Origin: Cristatella mucedo | Lineage: Eukaryota; Bryozoa; Phylactolaemata; Cristatellidae | Direction of reading: 5' to 3' | DNA length: 64,000 nt | Assembly: GCA_009760855.2 (NCBI GenBank) | Contig: WPIO01000055.1 | Location: 2,092,501-2,156,500, forward strand | Shown here: piece by piece, positions 24,911 through 37,082 of the stretch | Position numbering within the stretch: position 1 is the first letter of the stretch | Layout: every line of letters starts with the position of its first letter | Notes under the pieces: generated by a model | What the model saw: the letters and a program-made list of their open reading frames with translations, nothing else | What the model was told of the DNA's origin: nothing | The model's database searches: none | Position numbers and translations under genes: made by a program

Positions 24911-24967
<57 letters not shown>
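24911..24967 (+). repeat. (CT)n microsatellite
   Basis: About 57 bp of pure CT repeat shortly after the foldback element. Confidence 0.95.
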
Positions 24968-24969
<2 letters not shown>

Positions 24970-27900
24970 CACTTTGGTTGTGGTAAAAGCTGAAGTTGGC
25001 CCGCCCCCGGGCCGATTGTTGCGCGTGGTGCAAATGGCGTGGAAAGATCGAAGAGAACCTTTCGGTACCTGCGTCTGTGCATTCGATATCCGTATTAAGA
25101 GATTACAAACTGCCCTACTACGACGTCAGACGAGCCTCAGTAAATCATTGCATATGTCTGATTTTTTTATCTTTCTGAGAGCTTGGATCGTTCTAAAAGG
25201 CCAACAATTAGGTTTTAGGTTTGAGCGCTTTCTTTTAGTTGGTCAATTTTTAAAAGTGTCTACGTCACGTGAGCGTATAGTAAAACTTGTGCAGCTCTCT
25301 TTCACTGAGTAGCGGATGGTGATGCTTCATGGCCACACCTCAAGACTTCTTTCTGAGTATAGGTTTTAGTTTCACTCTCAAGGCTACACCTTTTACCAAA
25401 CGCCCTGACGGAAACGCGCGATATAGCGACTGTGCGATATTACTTGAAGTAATCAATGAAACTGTCGAGCCGAAACAATGGATCCTTTCTGGGGTCAACT
25501 CGGAGTAATCATCAGAGGAGCGGCCAGGCCCTAATAACATGACGTGGGCAATATCTTCCTTTCTCGGCATGCAGTTGCTAAGGTAGCTGAGAGCAATGCC
25601 ATACGATTGCGACTTCTGGTTCCTTCAAACTCTCAAGTTTTCTATCATTTCTCGCGTTATCCGAAATCACACTTTGAGCAGTTTGTTTCCTGGACGAATC
25701 CTGCATGTGCGCATTGTCACTAGGACAGTGGCCAGGCATTTCATTACTCGAAGCATTGAAAGTGACATGCACGGCTTTCCTTTCAACGTTGTATGTCTTA
25801 ATTTGTTCCCAGTTTTGTATTACTTGTCTTGCCACCAATGCAGGCTATCACAGAGCAACGCTTCTATCGGCCTGGCGAAGAGTACGTGAAGGAAAGTGGT
25901 GGCTGGCACATCCACTGATTCTCTGGAGTTAGATGTTGGAGATGTACTCTGGATGAACTTAGGGCGCTGTCTAGGTAGAGATTATTGGAAAAACTCAGCT
26001 CGTGCGAAAAACGTGTGAAAATGTGTTACCGCGTCTCATGATAGTGTCGCCGAATCCTTTACTCAAAAATTCGTACACGGAGCCCTCATAGGGTAAATTA
26101 AATGCTCTAACTTGGGTTTCAAATGGTGGTTCACGACTAAACCCGCGAATAAGCTTGCAGTCACTAAGCACTACTACATTCAGCTAAGCTGTATGTTTAA
26201 AATCACACGAGAACAGGAGTCAAAGTTGGCGAAGCTAGTAATTTTAATTGTTCGATCTCTCTTAGGCGAGCGATTGCTCTAGAAGCTGGTTGGGGAGACG
26301 GCCATCTTCCGGTGATCGATGAACGCAATCGCTAAAAGACGGGCTTAGCGACTGAGAATTTGGCACCTCTTTGCTTAAAGAGCTCCATAAAAGCCGCGCG
26401 AAAGGGGGCGGACGGTCGGGCATCGCTAGCCCTCCGTTTTGGACAGTCAATGCGTTGTCCTTTTTTTTAGAGTCAGGTCAAATTGTGCTACGGGCACAGT
26501 GCCAATAGCAGGCTGCTCAACGCGGTAGCCAATATCTATTCATATTAACGTTAAATGTACTGTTTTGAGATATTATTTCTGTTTAGAGTTTCTCTCCAAA
26601 ACCTCAACACTAAAGCGCTAAAAAACTCATAAAACTAAACCCTAAACCAGAAAACTCAAGCCTATAGATACCACAAAGCCCTAAAGTGGAAACCCAGAAC
26701 ACATGCAACTCCTGAATACTCACCCAAAATCTCAAGCCTTAAGCTAAAAAAGATAGCTCCATACGCGTTTATTTAACGCAAATACTAGCAGACGCTGGCG
26801 ACATTGTTGAACAGCCTGAAATGGGCACAGTGCCCATAGCAGAAACTGACCGCGCTCTATGCGAAAACGAGGCCGCACCCGGCCGGTTTTGGGAACAATC
26901 TAGTAGCCTGCCAAGCCCCAAAATGACGGGCAGCAGCTGGATGGGGGAGGGAAGGGGTAGTGGAAGCAACATGGCGTCGCCGCTGCTCGGGCCGCGAGGC
27001 GTGCGGCCGAGTCCGCACTGCCTGAGCTGCTGCTGCTGCTGCATCCCTTCTGCGAGCGGTACTTACAGCTGACGGCGGTGTCGTTGGTCAGGCGGGTGGT
27101 ATAAATTCGGCGTCAGGGGGGTAGGTAACGAGAGGAAATAGGCGGGTACTGGTAGGCGAGGGTGTAGGAGGAAGCGTAGCGTTTGTGACGTCATCGAGAC
27201 TCGAACGACGCAGCGGTCGCTTTCTCGTGAATCTATGACGCGCGCCGGAAGAGTAGACTCGTGGCTCAGGGCGGATTAATAATAATAATAATAATAGTAA
27301 GAAGAATATTAATTATAGTAACTATAATAATAGCAAAGTATTTCCACCGCGTCCTAAGGTAGAGCCACGCTCTCGAAAAAGATCACACGCTCCATAAAAA
27401 ATATTGTCCAGCAATGGTATGCTGTTGACTCCTATTATTGCAAAATTCTGCAATGACCTGACCAGAGGCGGAGCAGGATTTTCATCCGGGGTAGGGCGAG
27501 ACCCGCGCAAGTAATGGCAGACTCTATAGAGAAGAATCTTGGTGTTCATTCGACACAAACTCGGCGGTCGCTCATCGCGCGGAAGCACGATATATTTTCG
27601 TCGTTGGTGACGGTACGAGGGGGTCTAGGTGCACGGGGGGCTGCTGCTCAGGTCGCCGATCTGCGATGCACATTTTTTTTGGGGGGGGTGGAGGAATTCC
27701 CCCTGCCTCTCCTCTGATTCCGCCGCCACTGCGAGTGACCCCGTGACGCCGCGCGAGCATCTCACTCGGTCATCGCAGTCTGGGTCCCCTTAGATATTAA
27801 CCAATTGTTTGCTAAGCGCAAATTCTTGCGCGAGCCTTGACATGACGCAGTCGCTGAAAATAAAACTGTATCTGCTCATTCTTTAGTCCGAGTTGCCTTC

Positions 27901-28374
27901 GCTGATGCAACGCCAGCCGCTCCGGATTAGTTTGCTCCTTTGACTGACTAAGCTCTGACTGTACGCGCTCGCCCAGATAACACACGATTTGCTGCCGACA
28001 TTAGCATGGCTATGAGCCAGCTTGTAAAAGTGCGTGCGCATTATCAAGACTCGCTGTCAAATGTATGGCTCACAAGGACTACAGTAGGTCAGACCAATAC
28101 GTTCAAGTTAAATGCATGCACGCTAAGTCGGTCAGCCTAGAACAGTGCTTGAGATCATTAGCTGTTCAAAAATTAAAAATTAATGAGAACCGTATATGTC
28201 ATAGCACTCGATAAAATATACCAAGTCCATTTGAAATGAGTGCCAGTCAGCAGTTACTTTGGGGTTTGAAGTGAATTTTGTGCTCCCGGTTTTCCCTGTT
28301 TTGCAGCTGGCACACTTGCCGGCGCGAGGCACTGGAATGAACGTGCTCTTCGTAAATGATGTGAACTTGTTACA
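24968..28374. other. Intergenic; no gene recognised
   Basis: Contains an AAT microsatellite at 27,280-27,300, a CTG-like run at 27,025-27,042, a GGGCACAGTGCC motif at two places (about 26,495 and 26,825) and poly-T/poly-G near 27,670. No frame shows a recognisable domain. Confidence 0.45.
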
Positions 28375-28455
28375 GTAAGATAGGGGACGCTCTAGTAAGA
28401 TAGGGGGCGCTCTAGTAAGATAGGGGGCGCCATTGCAAGATAGGGGGCGCTCTTG
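28375..28455 (+). repeat. Four tandem 20-bp repeats with a CTCF-like core
   Basis: The unit gtaagatagggggcgctcta occurs four times with few changes. Each copy contains AGGGG(G/A)CGC, close to the CTCF core AGGGGGCGC. Whether CTCF binds is inference. Confidence 0.7.
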
Positions 28456-28669
28456 ATTACTCCCGCGCTGTGCAACTGCCGCCGTAACTGCACGTAACGA
28501 CACATTCGCACGAAACATTAACACCGACGTTTTTAGAACTACCAGAAACTGTGCTTATGATGGCAAATAAGCTTGTCAATTGGCTTGCGATAACATGAAC
28601 GATTTCAGCATGCATAGGCATGTACGACTGGTTGCGGTGGAATGGTGGTGCAAATGGCCGTACAGGAAT

Positions 28670-29400
28670 AATAATAATAATAATACATTTGAAATAGCGC
28701 CGACGGAGAACTCAATCACTTTCTAGGCATTTTGAATTTTCTGCAAAGGAAGCACAATCAAAGGGTTAGTGGTAGCATGATCAATAAACAACAAGAATAA
28801 CATGGTTCGGGGTGCGCAGGATCAGCGTGCAAGTGTGGTTAGTGGCAGCATGCATAATCACGTAAAGGACGAATCACAGGGACCCACTGTAAGCCGTGAT
28901 TAATAGATGCGTTTTGATTTTTTTTAAATGTGGACATGTCAGGAGATGAGTCGAAAGTCGGGAGTGAGTTCTATGCTTTAGGAGCATACGAACTAAAGGC
29001 ACGGTCTTCAAAGGATTTGAGATTTTTTACGGGGTATAGGTTAACATTTAGATTCCGAAAATCGAGTGTTACAATGCTTAGCCTGGTGGACGAGTAGGTC
29101 TGACAGGTAGGCTGGAGCCACAGAATGAAGAGAGCTAAAAAGTGAGTGACAAAACCATGAAGTCGATGCGTTGCTTGACTGGGAGCCAGTGCAGATCGGC
29201 GACAAGTGGTATGGTGTGGAAAATGTAATGCTTATGACAGATAAGCCTATCTGCAGAGTTTTACACCAGCTGTGAGCGTCTGATTGCATAGGCCGGTAGA
29301 ACAGCAAGCAGTGAGTTACAGAAGTCAAGACGCGATGTCGCAAATGCATGGACTAATTAAGATGTGGTATCCCTCTCTAAACAAGCCTGCTCAGTGATTG
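28670..29400 (-). mobile_element. LINE A copy, 5'-truncated
   Basis: Minus-strand tail and AAT repeat at 28,668-28,735 preceded by the 3' UTR and the C-terminal coding region in broken frames (HLSPICTGSQSSNASTS, a frame-shifted HWLPVKQRI region). Inactive. Confidence 0.8.
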
Positions 29401-29429
29401 TCACGAAGACAAGTCGTGCTTTCACGCAA

Positions 29430-29668
29430 AGGTAGTTGCTTTGTGCTTATGCGTGCTGACACTGTTCATGCTGCCACTAACCACATTTGCATGCTGACCC
29501 AGTGCATGTAACCCCTAACCATGTTATTCATTTTGTCTGTTTTTCAAGCATGATTTTACTTACTATTCTATTGCGTATCACTTTGCAGCAAATGTAAAGC
29601 GCCTAGAAAGAGATTGGGTTCTCTGAGGGCGCTTTATCAAGTGCAATATTATTATTATTATTATTATG
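29430..29668 (+). mobile_element. LINE A 3' end
   Basis: 3' UTR (gcttatgcgtgctgacactg...cccctaacc) and tail ending in (ATT)n at 29,650-29,667. The coding part is absent. It lies head to head with the preceding minus copy. Confidence 0.85.
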
Positions 29669-29856
29669 AAACAGAACGTGACTTCACGTCTGCGGTGCAG
29701 AGGTGGCATTTTTAAAAACTAGAAAACGAAGGAACATAGTCGCACATTCATGGAGCAGCGACATTGTCGGCAAAAAAAACGTATTTAGAAAAGCACTTTC
29801 CAGTGATGCCAAAGTAAATGCAAAACTTGGCTGATTCAGGAGCCTCATTTATATAC

Positions 29857-29975
29857 TGGCAGAGAAGCCTTCGCGGCTGTCGATAAAGGATCGTCTGCTG
29901 CAGGACTCGAACCTACGAATCCTCCCCGTGCTAGAGAGCGGCCTTGGGAGACTTAAGGCGCGATGTAGACCTTTA
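29857..29975 (-). repeat. Type I SINE copy, reverse
   Basis: In minus-strand reading a B box (ggttcgagtcctgc) is followed by gatcctttatcgac, as in other type I copies. The core is truncated. Confidence 0.65.
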
Positions 29976-30107
29976 CCTGGCGTTTTCGTGATACGGTCGG
30001 GTATTCCACTGATAACTTCGCTGTGACTGTTCATGAGCCGTCCTCGGGTATGCTACTCAAAACAGGACCTACTCAGCATGAGGTGCGATGTCGCCATTAG
30101 TCATTAG

Positions 30108-30172
30108 AGAGAGAGATTGAGTTCTCCGAGGGCGCTTTATCAAGAGCATTATTATTATTATTATTATTATTA
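30108..30172 (+). repeat. LINE A tail with (ATT)n
   Basis: gagagagattgagttctccgagggcgctttatcaag and ATT repeats. Only the terminus is present. Confidence 0.8.
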
Positions 30173-30539
30173 TCTATATCTATTTCTACCGGCTTCTACG
30201 GCGGATCAGTAGGAACTTCTTCTCAGCTTCCTGCATTCGCCCTAGCTATTAAACCTAAAAGTAGAGTCAGCTTAGAGTGCTGATCAGCACTCGTTTTGAT
30301 AGTTGCTCGCTCATTCGCTGTGCCTCAGCGTGTTGCGAAAAGTCGACCGGCGGCCGTTGCAAGCGTTCGATTTAAATTCGAAGGGGCAGCAGCGTCTGCC
30401 GGGCCGGCCGCACGCCGACTAGAATGCTCTAAGACATGCAGCTTTCGCAGGGGCCATCGCTCGAATCAGTTGCAATCAGGTCCTCATCAAAGACCATGCG
30501 TCTCACTGCTGTAGCATACCAACATACTTCTAGCTGTCT

Positions 30540-30668
30540 CAAATTGCTTACATACATGATATCACTCACAATTCAGTCGCGTTTTCCTTTGCAGCAAATG
30601 TAAAGCGCCTAAAAAAGAGATTGAGTTCTCCGAGGGTGCTTTATCAAGTGCATTATTATTATTATATT
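30540..30668 (+). repeat. LINE A tail with (ATT)n
   Basis: ttgcagcaaatgtaaagcgcctaaaaaagagattgag... and ATT repeats, directly abutting the LINE B copy that follows. Confidence 0.85.
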
Positions 30669-30842
30669 ATTATAGAGATATCTTCGGAGTTCCTCACGAA
30701 AATAATTGCGTGTGACCGGCCGTTACTGATTGCAGGAGACTTCAATATTAATGTTGGCAACCCTAGCAGAAGCCAGATCAGCTCATTTCTCAACTTTCTG
30801 GTGAACTTTGATTCGATCCAACGCGTTAACCATACTACTCAC

Positions 30843-31020
30843 GGTGAGCCGTAATGGCTCACTGGGATTAGGCGGTTGCTTTTCACGACCTCGGCCCGAG
30901 ATCGTGGGTTCGAATCCTGCGGTGAGCGATCCTTTATTGCCACTGCAAGCGGTGGTAATAGCCGTAAAGGCTCTTCTGTTGCTATACAAAAAGAGTCTGC
31001 TAAATCAGATAGTATTTATT
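30843..31020 (+). repeat. Type I SINE inserted in LINE B
   Basis: A good match to type I (gagccgtaatggctcac, B box gggttcgaatcctgc, core aagcggtggtaatagccgtaaaggctcttctg). Comparison with the uninterrupted LINE B copy at 52,940-52,975 shows it split the endonuclease region. Confidence 0.85.
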
Positions 31021-31821
31021 TGTCTATGGCCTGATCCTAGATCTCGTTATCACTAAGGATGTCTGCTCCACTGACCTTCTGATGTGCCCGCTGACCCTCT
31101 CGGATCATTGTTCGGGCTCGTTCACTGCTCCTGCTCCGTTGTACGTAATGCTAACTTTGTCCAGAGACATAGTTTAAAAAGCTTTGAAAAAGACACCTTT
31201 TTGAAATCTGTATGCAATGCAGGTCTTCTTGATCTTCGCTCAGACTCGACCGACTGCCTTGATACCCTCGCTGATATATAACTCATTTGTAGTGAAAATG
31301 AAACTTATGTGAGCACCTTGACGAAAACGCTCCCGTAGATTCTGTCCGTGTAAAGAGTTGCGGAGATTCCTTTCAATTTACGAAAAGAATACTTCAAAAA
31401 GTGAGCCGTGTTAAGAAAGGGAAGGTTGAACGCCGCTTTAAGAAGTCTTGGTCTGATGAAAATCTAATCAATTTCAAAGACTTCCTTCGAGTCTACATCT
31501 GAAAGCATTGAAAAGCCAGGGCTTCTCTTTTTTTTCCACTCAATCACCGCAGCAGTCCTGCCAGTCAGACCCAAACAAGATTTATATGGCGATTCGCACA
31601 GTTTGCTGGCCAAGTTTGAGAGGTCTCACTCCCCATATATTAACGGCTCAGTCGACAGTTTTCAGCCTTCCTTCCGGAAAAAGTGCGCACGTTCGTGCCT
31701 CCATAAAGCCTCATCCGTCTAATGCAACTGCTGAATCGCAACCTGCGACATTCTTTAAAAGATTCTCCGAGGTTTCTTCATGCGATGTGGCGATGGCTTA
31801 ACAAGGTCTAGTAAGAAGAGC

Positions 31822-31856
31822 GATGGTATAGAGTCTCCTGAAAACTCTATACCATC
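31822..31856. repeat. 13-bp perfect hairpin within LINE B
   Basis: Arms 31822-31834 and 31844-31856 are exact reverse complements. The sister copy near 54,770-54,815 lacks the left arm, so the left arm looks like a local inverted copy of the right. Confidence 0.8.
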
Positions 31857-33260
31857 CCCTCTGTGGTCTCCACTGGCAAAAAAACTTTGCCCAGCCATAA
31901 CAGAGATTGTGATTACTTCTCATAGCTCTGCGAGATCTCTCAGCTGCCTTCGGCACCATTGATCATGATGTCTTCATTGAACGATTGAGAACAACGATCA
32001 ATCTGGCAGACGAGGTACTGACATAGTTCACATTGTACTGGTCTGATCGTGTTCAATCCGTGTCGTATGAGGGCCAGGTTACATCCACTAGACTAGTCAC
32101 CTGTAAAGTCCCACAAGGGTCCATTCTAGTACCTTTGCTGTTCTCAAGTTCTACTCAACCACTGGAAAAAGTGATTCGGGCCCATGGAATAGGCTATCAA
32201 TTGTATGCTTACGACAGTCAGCGGTTTTTTCCATTTAAACCGCTGGAATCTGCTTCAACGACTGATAATCTGAATGCTTGCCTTGCAGACATTCGATCCT
32301 GGATGTCGGCCAATTTCCTTAGACTAAACAAAGATGAAACTGAATTGCTACTCATAATACATCCCAAGCCCAACCCCATAAGACAGCCTAAGCGTGCGAC
32401 TGGACTAGAAGGCTTTGCTCTTCTAATAGATGATGCTGTTGTGCCACCTTCGACTTGTGCTCGGAGTTTAGGTGTTGTCCTTGAAAAGCTGCCTAAATTT
32501 TGAAAGCTTTGTTGAGAAGATTGCTTCCACAGCTAACCATCACGTCCGATCCTTATCTAAGATTAGGGACTGTCTTCCACGGCGGCTTGTAAAGAATTAA
32601 ACCCTCTCCCCGGTTCTGTCTCGGCTGGAGGGAATTTTCCCTTTTGGCTGAGCTGCCGGAAAAAAGCCACTAGGCAACCGCAGCTGGCCGTGAATACGGC
32701 GGCAAAGGTAGCTTGCAAATCTCGGAGGGTTTTCCAGGCGTTTACTTTGCTAAAAGAGCTACGATGGCTGTCGGTTGATGAACGGATACAAAGCAAAGTT
32801 CTTACGGTGACCCACCAGGCCCTGAGCCACGGCTTGGCTCCTCCGTGCCTAGCTGAACTGCTGCACGAGTTGCAGACTCCCCGCGCCCTCAAGTCCTGTA
32901 TCTACAATAAAATAGCCGTTCCATTCCTCCAGTTAAAGGCCGTTAGCGACAGAGGCTTTTGCTCTGCAGGTCTTAGACTGTGGAGCTCACTTCCGATATT
33001 CCTGCTTAACGACATCTAGTCTCCTCCTGCCGACTGTGGCACATTCTTTCCAGACGTTCCGTGCTGCTTCTTACAGTGTACTCACTAGCTCGACTGCTCT
33101 CCTGACTCAGCTATCACTTTTCATTTTTGTGCGTAAGATTAAGTCTCTTGGCCACCAAATGCTAACCGAAAGCCGCCTTACGCTTTGCGGGTGCCATATA
33201 AAACTCTCCGCCGTAACTCCCACATAGTCTGTGTGACTTTTTGGACTCACAGATGGAGAT

Positions 33261-34625
33261 ACACGACTCTGTCCAAAAAATTACTGAAAGCACATAGAAA
33301 CTGACAGAGTGAGAGCGTCCTAGTTCACCGTCCAAGCTCACCGCCCGCGACTCGCTTTATGCTGCTTGGTCTGGCTGGCTGGACGTCTGTCAACGCAGGC
33401 TCCGTGAGCGCATACTGATGGTTTCGCTACAGCAGTCGTTCCGACGACATCTTACGGAAGCACCGCGTTGATTAAAACCTTGAAAGTTTCTGGAGAGCGA
33501 AGTGGCAAATGTGAAAGCGAGTTTAGCCACGCTACGGTACGGGGTTGTTGAATTTCGCGGGAAAGTTGCAAGCGGACAGGAAATTCCGGGTCGGCGTGCG
33601 CCGAGTCCTAACCCCACAGGGCGTTAAGGACTCCACGCAGGCCGTTGGAGATGACCCCTGGACAGCTGCCGGACGAACGAAGGACCCATGGACAGCTGCC
33701 GGACGAGCAGACGGAGAAGCTGGTTTTGGTAACCGGCGCCGCCTAAAAAATCGTCGCCTGAAGGCTGCGTGCGCCGAGAGACTTTCGATAAACCTTTTCA
33801 TAGGCGGGCCCCGAGAGACCCGAGTACCAGGCACTGGCCCCAGCGCTGACAGCGACGCCGGAGTGGGGAGGGAGGGGGGGGGGTCAAATAACCATTTTTC
33901 TTCTGGCAGGTCCGGCGGCGAAGCAGTTCGCCAGCCAGCCACCCGCGTCGGGTAGGGGAGCTGTGGCTTTGACGAAGGTCGGTGCGCACCTGTCGTCCTC
34001 TAAACTGTTCTTGATTAGCGTATTGCGCGTAGCTTAAGGTGCAAGCCGGAAGGCATCTGCGGTCCATCAACCCGCCGTCAGTGAGCTGTCGCTGATAACG
34101 GGACGAGCGCGGACCGGAGGGTAGATGCGCGGCCGTGAGGTTGGAGAGCGGCCGTGCGCGCCGCCGCCGGACTGCTGTGCGAGCAGCGTCGGCCGAATAA
34201 TGCGCTGTCGTTAGAGCCTCCCACCCCTCCCTCCCCTCGGCGTTTCCTCGTCATCGCCAGTCGTGTGCAACCAGAGCGTCGTCAAACGTCCAGAGCCAAA
34301 GCGGCTATATCTACTCGCGATGGTGCGGTAAAGTGGGAGAAGGGTACCGAAAGCAGTTCGAGTAGTGTGCGTTGCTGCTTCAAATGGCTGGTCCGAGTCT
34401 GGTCAGAGGCCGCCCCACGTCTAGGACTCATTTAAAGGGTTAAAGGTCGTAGAATGTTTGGACGTTGTTCTATCGCTATCGAACGTCGGGAACTGTACGC
34501 AGTTGGCTTCTACTGCTGAGGGCCCACTTTGGACGGGAAGCCAACGCGAACAAACGCAGGGAAGATGTAGGAAAGAGTTGCTCGGAAGGGGTGAAAGGTG
34601 GCTGGGAGAGCGGCTCGGCACTCGA
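33261..34625. other. CpG-richer intergenic stretch; no gene recognised
   Basis: Includes a short direct repeat (ggacagctgccggacga at about 33,660 and 33,690) and a G run at 33,873-33,882. Frames open on both strands over 33,530-33,950 carry no known motif. Confidence 0.4.
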
Positions 34626-35290
34626 CGATAGTAATAATAATAATAATGATAATAATAATGCACGTGATAAAGCGCCCTCAAGAGAACTCAATCTCTCTCT
34701 TTCTCTAGGCGCTCTACATTTGCTGCAAAGGGAAATGCAATTGAATGGTGAATAATATCATGCTTGATAAACAAACAAAATGAATAACATGGTTGCGGGT
34801 GAAATGCACAAGTTCAGCACGCAAATGTGGTTAGTTGCAGCATGCACAGTGCCAGCTCGCATAAGTACATGAAGGACGAATCACAGGGACCCACTAAATG
34901 CTGTCCTAAATGGGTGTGTTTTTAAGTTCTTTTTAAATGTGGTCAGGTCAGGGGATGTTCTGAAGCAAGTCGGGAGGGAGTTCCAGGCTTTGGGAGCATA
35001 CAAACTAAATGCACGGTCTCCAAAGGATTTGAGGTTTGTATGAGGTATTGGTAGACTGTTGGATTCCGAAAAGCGGGTGGTACGATGCTTGGCCTGATGG
35101 GGGAGTAGATCTGAGAGATAGGCTGCAGCCAAAGAATGCAGTGACCTAAAAGGGAGCGACAAAACCTTGAAGTCAATCCGTTGTTTGACTGGTAGCCAGT
35201 GCAGGTCGGCGAGAAGTGGTGTGATGTGGCAACTACGACGCTCACGACAGACAAGCCAGACAAGCTGCGGAGTTTTGCACCAGCTGCAAT
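34626..35290 (-). mobile_element. LINE A copy, 5'-truncated
   Basis: Tail and AAT repeats at 34,628-34,725 (minus), then a 167-codon frame (35384..34881) with HITPLLADLHWLPVKQRIDF, AAYLSDLLPHQAKHRTTRF and APKAWNSLPT. The C-terminal domain is nearly intact and the RT core is missing. Confidence 0.85.
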
Positions 35291-36000
35291 CGACGATGAT
35301 GGAGATGCTAGCCAAGATGGCGCATCCATCGCAGCTGATCGATCGGGCGAGTGCTGCTGCCCCTTCTCCTGGGACGCTCTGCAAGAGCCCCGAACGACCA
35401 GTCTTTGCTGAAGCCGTGCATACAAACTATTGGCGGAACGAACCTTAAACACCCAAACACTAATGAGACGTTAGCAAGAGGAAGCGACGATAGAAGGAAA
35501 GCAAACTAGAGATCTAATAACAGCCAAATGGGCTACGCTGCCCGAAGAGTAGAGGCGCAAAATAGGAAGCCGGTGGGAGGGTATCGTCGCTTAAACCGTA
35601 ACCAAGTAGCGCAATTTCATCGGGACTGTAGAGAGCCTCTCGGAGGTTTGAGAGTGGTCCCAGTGGTTCACGATCGTACTTGGTTAAGAGGGATAGGCCA
35701 AAGCGACGAGATCTCACCTTGTCGTCAAGAAGAACAAGAAATCCTTGCCTTGAGGGCGGCGAAATTAGTCATCTTTATGAGACACCAGCCCGTATCTTAA
35801 CCCGCATCAGGGCGATTACGGCAATGGAGAGTCGGGAAAAGGCTGGATGCTTATGTCAGGGGACAGACAGCAACCGCGGGTGACGTGCTAGTCCCACCAC
35901 CATTGCTGGCACGCAGACCGCCCGCTTGAATGCCCTGTTTGTGTGAGGGAGAACTGAGGAAAAGGAATCCCCGATCGTAGTTGAAGCCGCCAGTTTGGTG
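35291..36000. other. Unidentified sequence open in both strands
   Basis: The stretch 35,514-35,800 is open on both strands (67 codons minus, 90 codons plus) and moderately GC-rich. I compared it mentally with rRNA and transposon ends and could not place it. Confidence 0.35.
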
Positions 36001-36185
36001 AGCCGCGATGGCGCACACTGGCTAAGGCGGTTGCTTTTCGCGATCTCAGGACCGAGGTCGTGGGTTCGAGTTCTGCGGTGGCTATCCTTCTTTGCCAGTG
36101 CAAGCGGTGGTGATAGCCGTAAAGGCTCTTCTGCCGCTATAGAAAAAGAGGCTGTTAAATCAGCTAGCCTCTATTTTTTATTATT
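36001..36185 (+). repeat. Type I SINE
   Basis: gagccgcgatggcgcacactggctaaggcggttgc head, B box gggttcgagttctgc, core aagcggtggtgatagccgtaaaggctcttctgccgctat, ending in a T-rich tail. Confidence 0.85.
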
Positions 36186-36959
36186 TGGAGTTGTCGTTGG
36201 TTTAGCGCCAATTTCGCTAGCCCCGACACAATGACCGAGGCCTCGAAGCGTTTGTGTGGTGTTAAGGGGAGCTGCACTAAGATGTGGAGACCTAATAGGG
36301 TTAAATCGAGTAGCAGTTGGCAAGACCGAATGCCACCTGGTTTTTATAGTCGTCACTAATGAAGTTTGCATCGCGGGTTTAGATTACCTGATGCCCAGAG
36401 GAGCTAAAGTAAATGAATCTCTGTGAGATGCTCTTGCAAGTCGATGCCTTCGTCTTGTCTATCTATAGGTCAGTGGAGCGGGGAGTAGTTGTGCTAGAAA
36501 TCTGAGATCTGTAGCTATGCCAGCTCGATCAGAGCAAATGGTTCGGTGTAAGACAGATCGAGTGTAGGAAGAGCCTGACGGATAAATAGAGGGTGCGAAG
36601 CTGTCAGAGTTAGCACCCTGTGATCGATGGTTAGAGATCAGGTTAGAGAAAATGTAGCTGTCTCTGCAGGTGACATGAAGCAGTGAGCTGATCGAAAATC
36701 CCGCGATGTCGTACTGCAACATGGTGATAAGGTTAGGCTTTCTTACCTCCCGGTGGAAAGAGGAGACTCCCAATCAAGCTGTCGAGCCCTTGAGAGGGTC
36801 CATACGACGATGGAAATCGACTTTCAGATGTGACTTTTTGCGTTTGCTCGTCACCGCAGGCGAAACCTTAAATTGTTCATGCTACTCGCATGTAGAAATA
36901 ATGGGCGTGGTCGGTCACGTGAACCAGTCACGTGAACCAGTGGTGCGAAAGGCAGCGAT

Positions 36960-37082
36960 TTAGATGGTGCAAGTGATGGCAATGAGGTGAGTCTCGCTTG
37001 CGATGACGCTGGCATACGTGCTGATCAGTAACGAGATATGGCAGCAGGTGATGGCCAGCACGTTCAGGATACTGAGGATGGC
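36960..37082 (-). CDS. Candidate terminal exon of a membrane protein (unrecognised)
   Basis: On the minus strand, an acceptor-like tccttccgatctacgcag precedes 40 codons with a strongly hydrophobic stretch (AILSILNVLAITCCHISLLI) and a stop at 36,960. The exon starts in phase 0. The segment reads like a transmembrane helix of a multi-pass protein, but I do not recognise the family and found no partner exon. It may be chance. Confidence 0.22.
   Translation of the reverse strand, partial: AILSILNVLAITCCHISLLISTYASVIASETHLIAITCTI

Larger units (their letters stand above)
30675..33260 (+). mobile_element. LINE B copy with endonuclease and RT remains (CR1/L2 group)
   Basis: The frame at 30,700-30,845 carries the APE-endonuclease motif LLIAGDFNINVGNPS. 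A SINE interrupts at 30,843-31,020, and the element resumes at LDLVIT. RT pieces follow: DRVQS...CKVPQGSILVPLLFS and GYQLYAYDSQ, where the catalytic YADD has become YAYD, then the C-terminal domain (HGLAPPCLAELLHELQ) and a tail near 33,185-33,255. Several frameshifts and stops show that it is dead. Confidence 0.85.

Noticed and set aside
26570-26760. Telomere-like CCTAAA repeats
   Set aside because: Only scattered aaaccctaaa words in A/C-rich sequence, not a tandem array.
26490-26840. GGGCACAGTGCC palindrome as inverted ends of a DNA transposon
   Set aside because: Two similar words in the same region, but no paired termini, target duplication or transposase.
35514-35800. Ribosomal RNA fragment or conserved protein open in both strands
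   Set aside because: Recalled rRNA 3' regions and common transposon ends do not match convincingly; left as unidentified.
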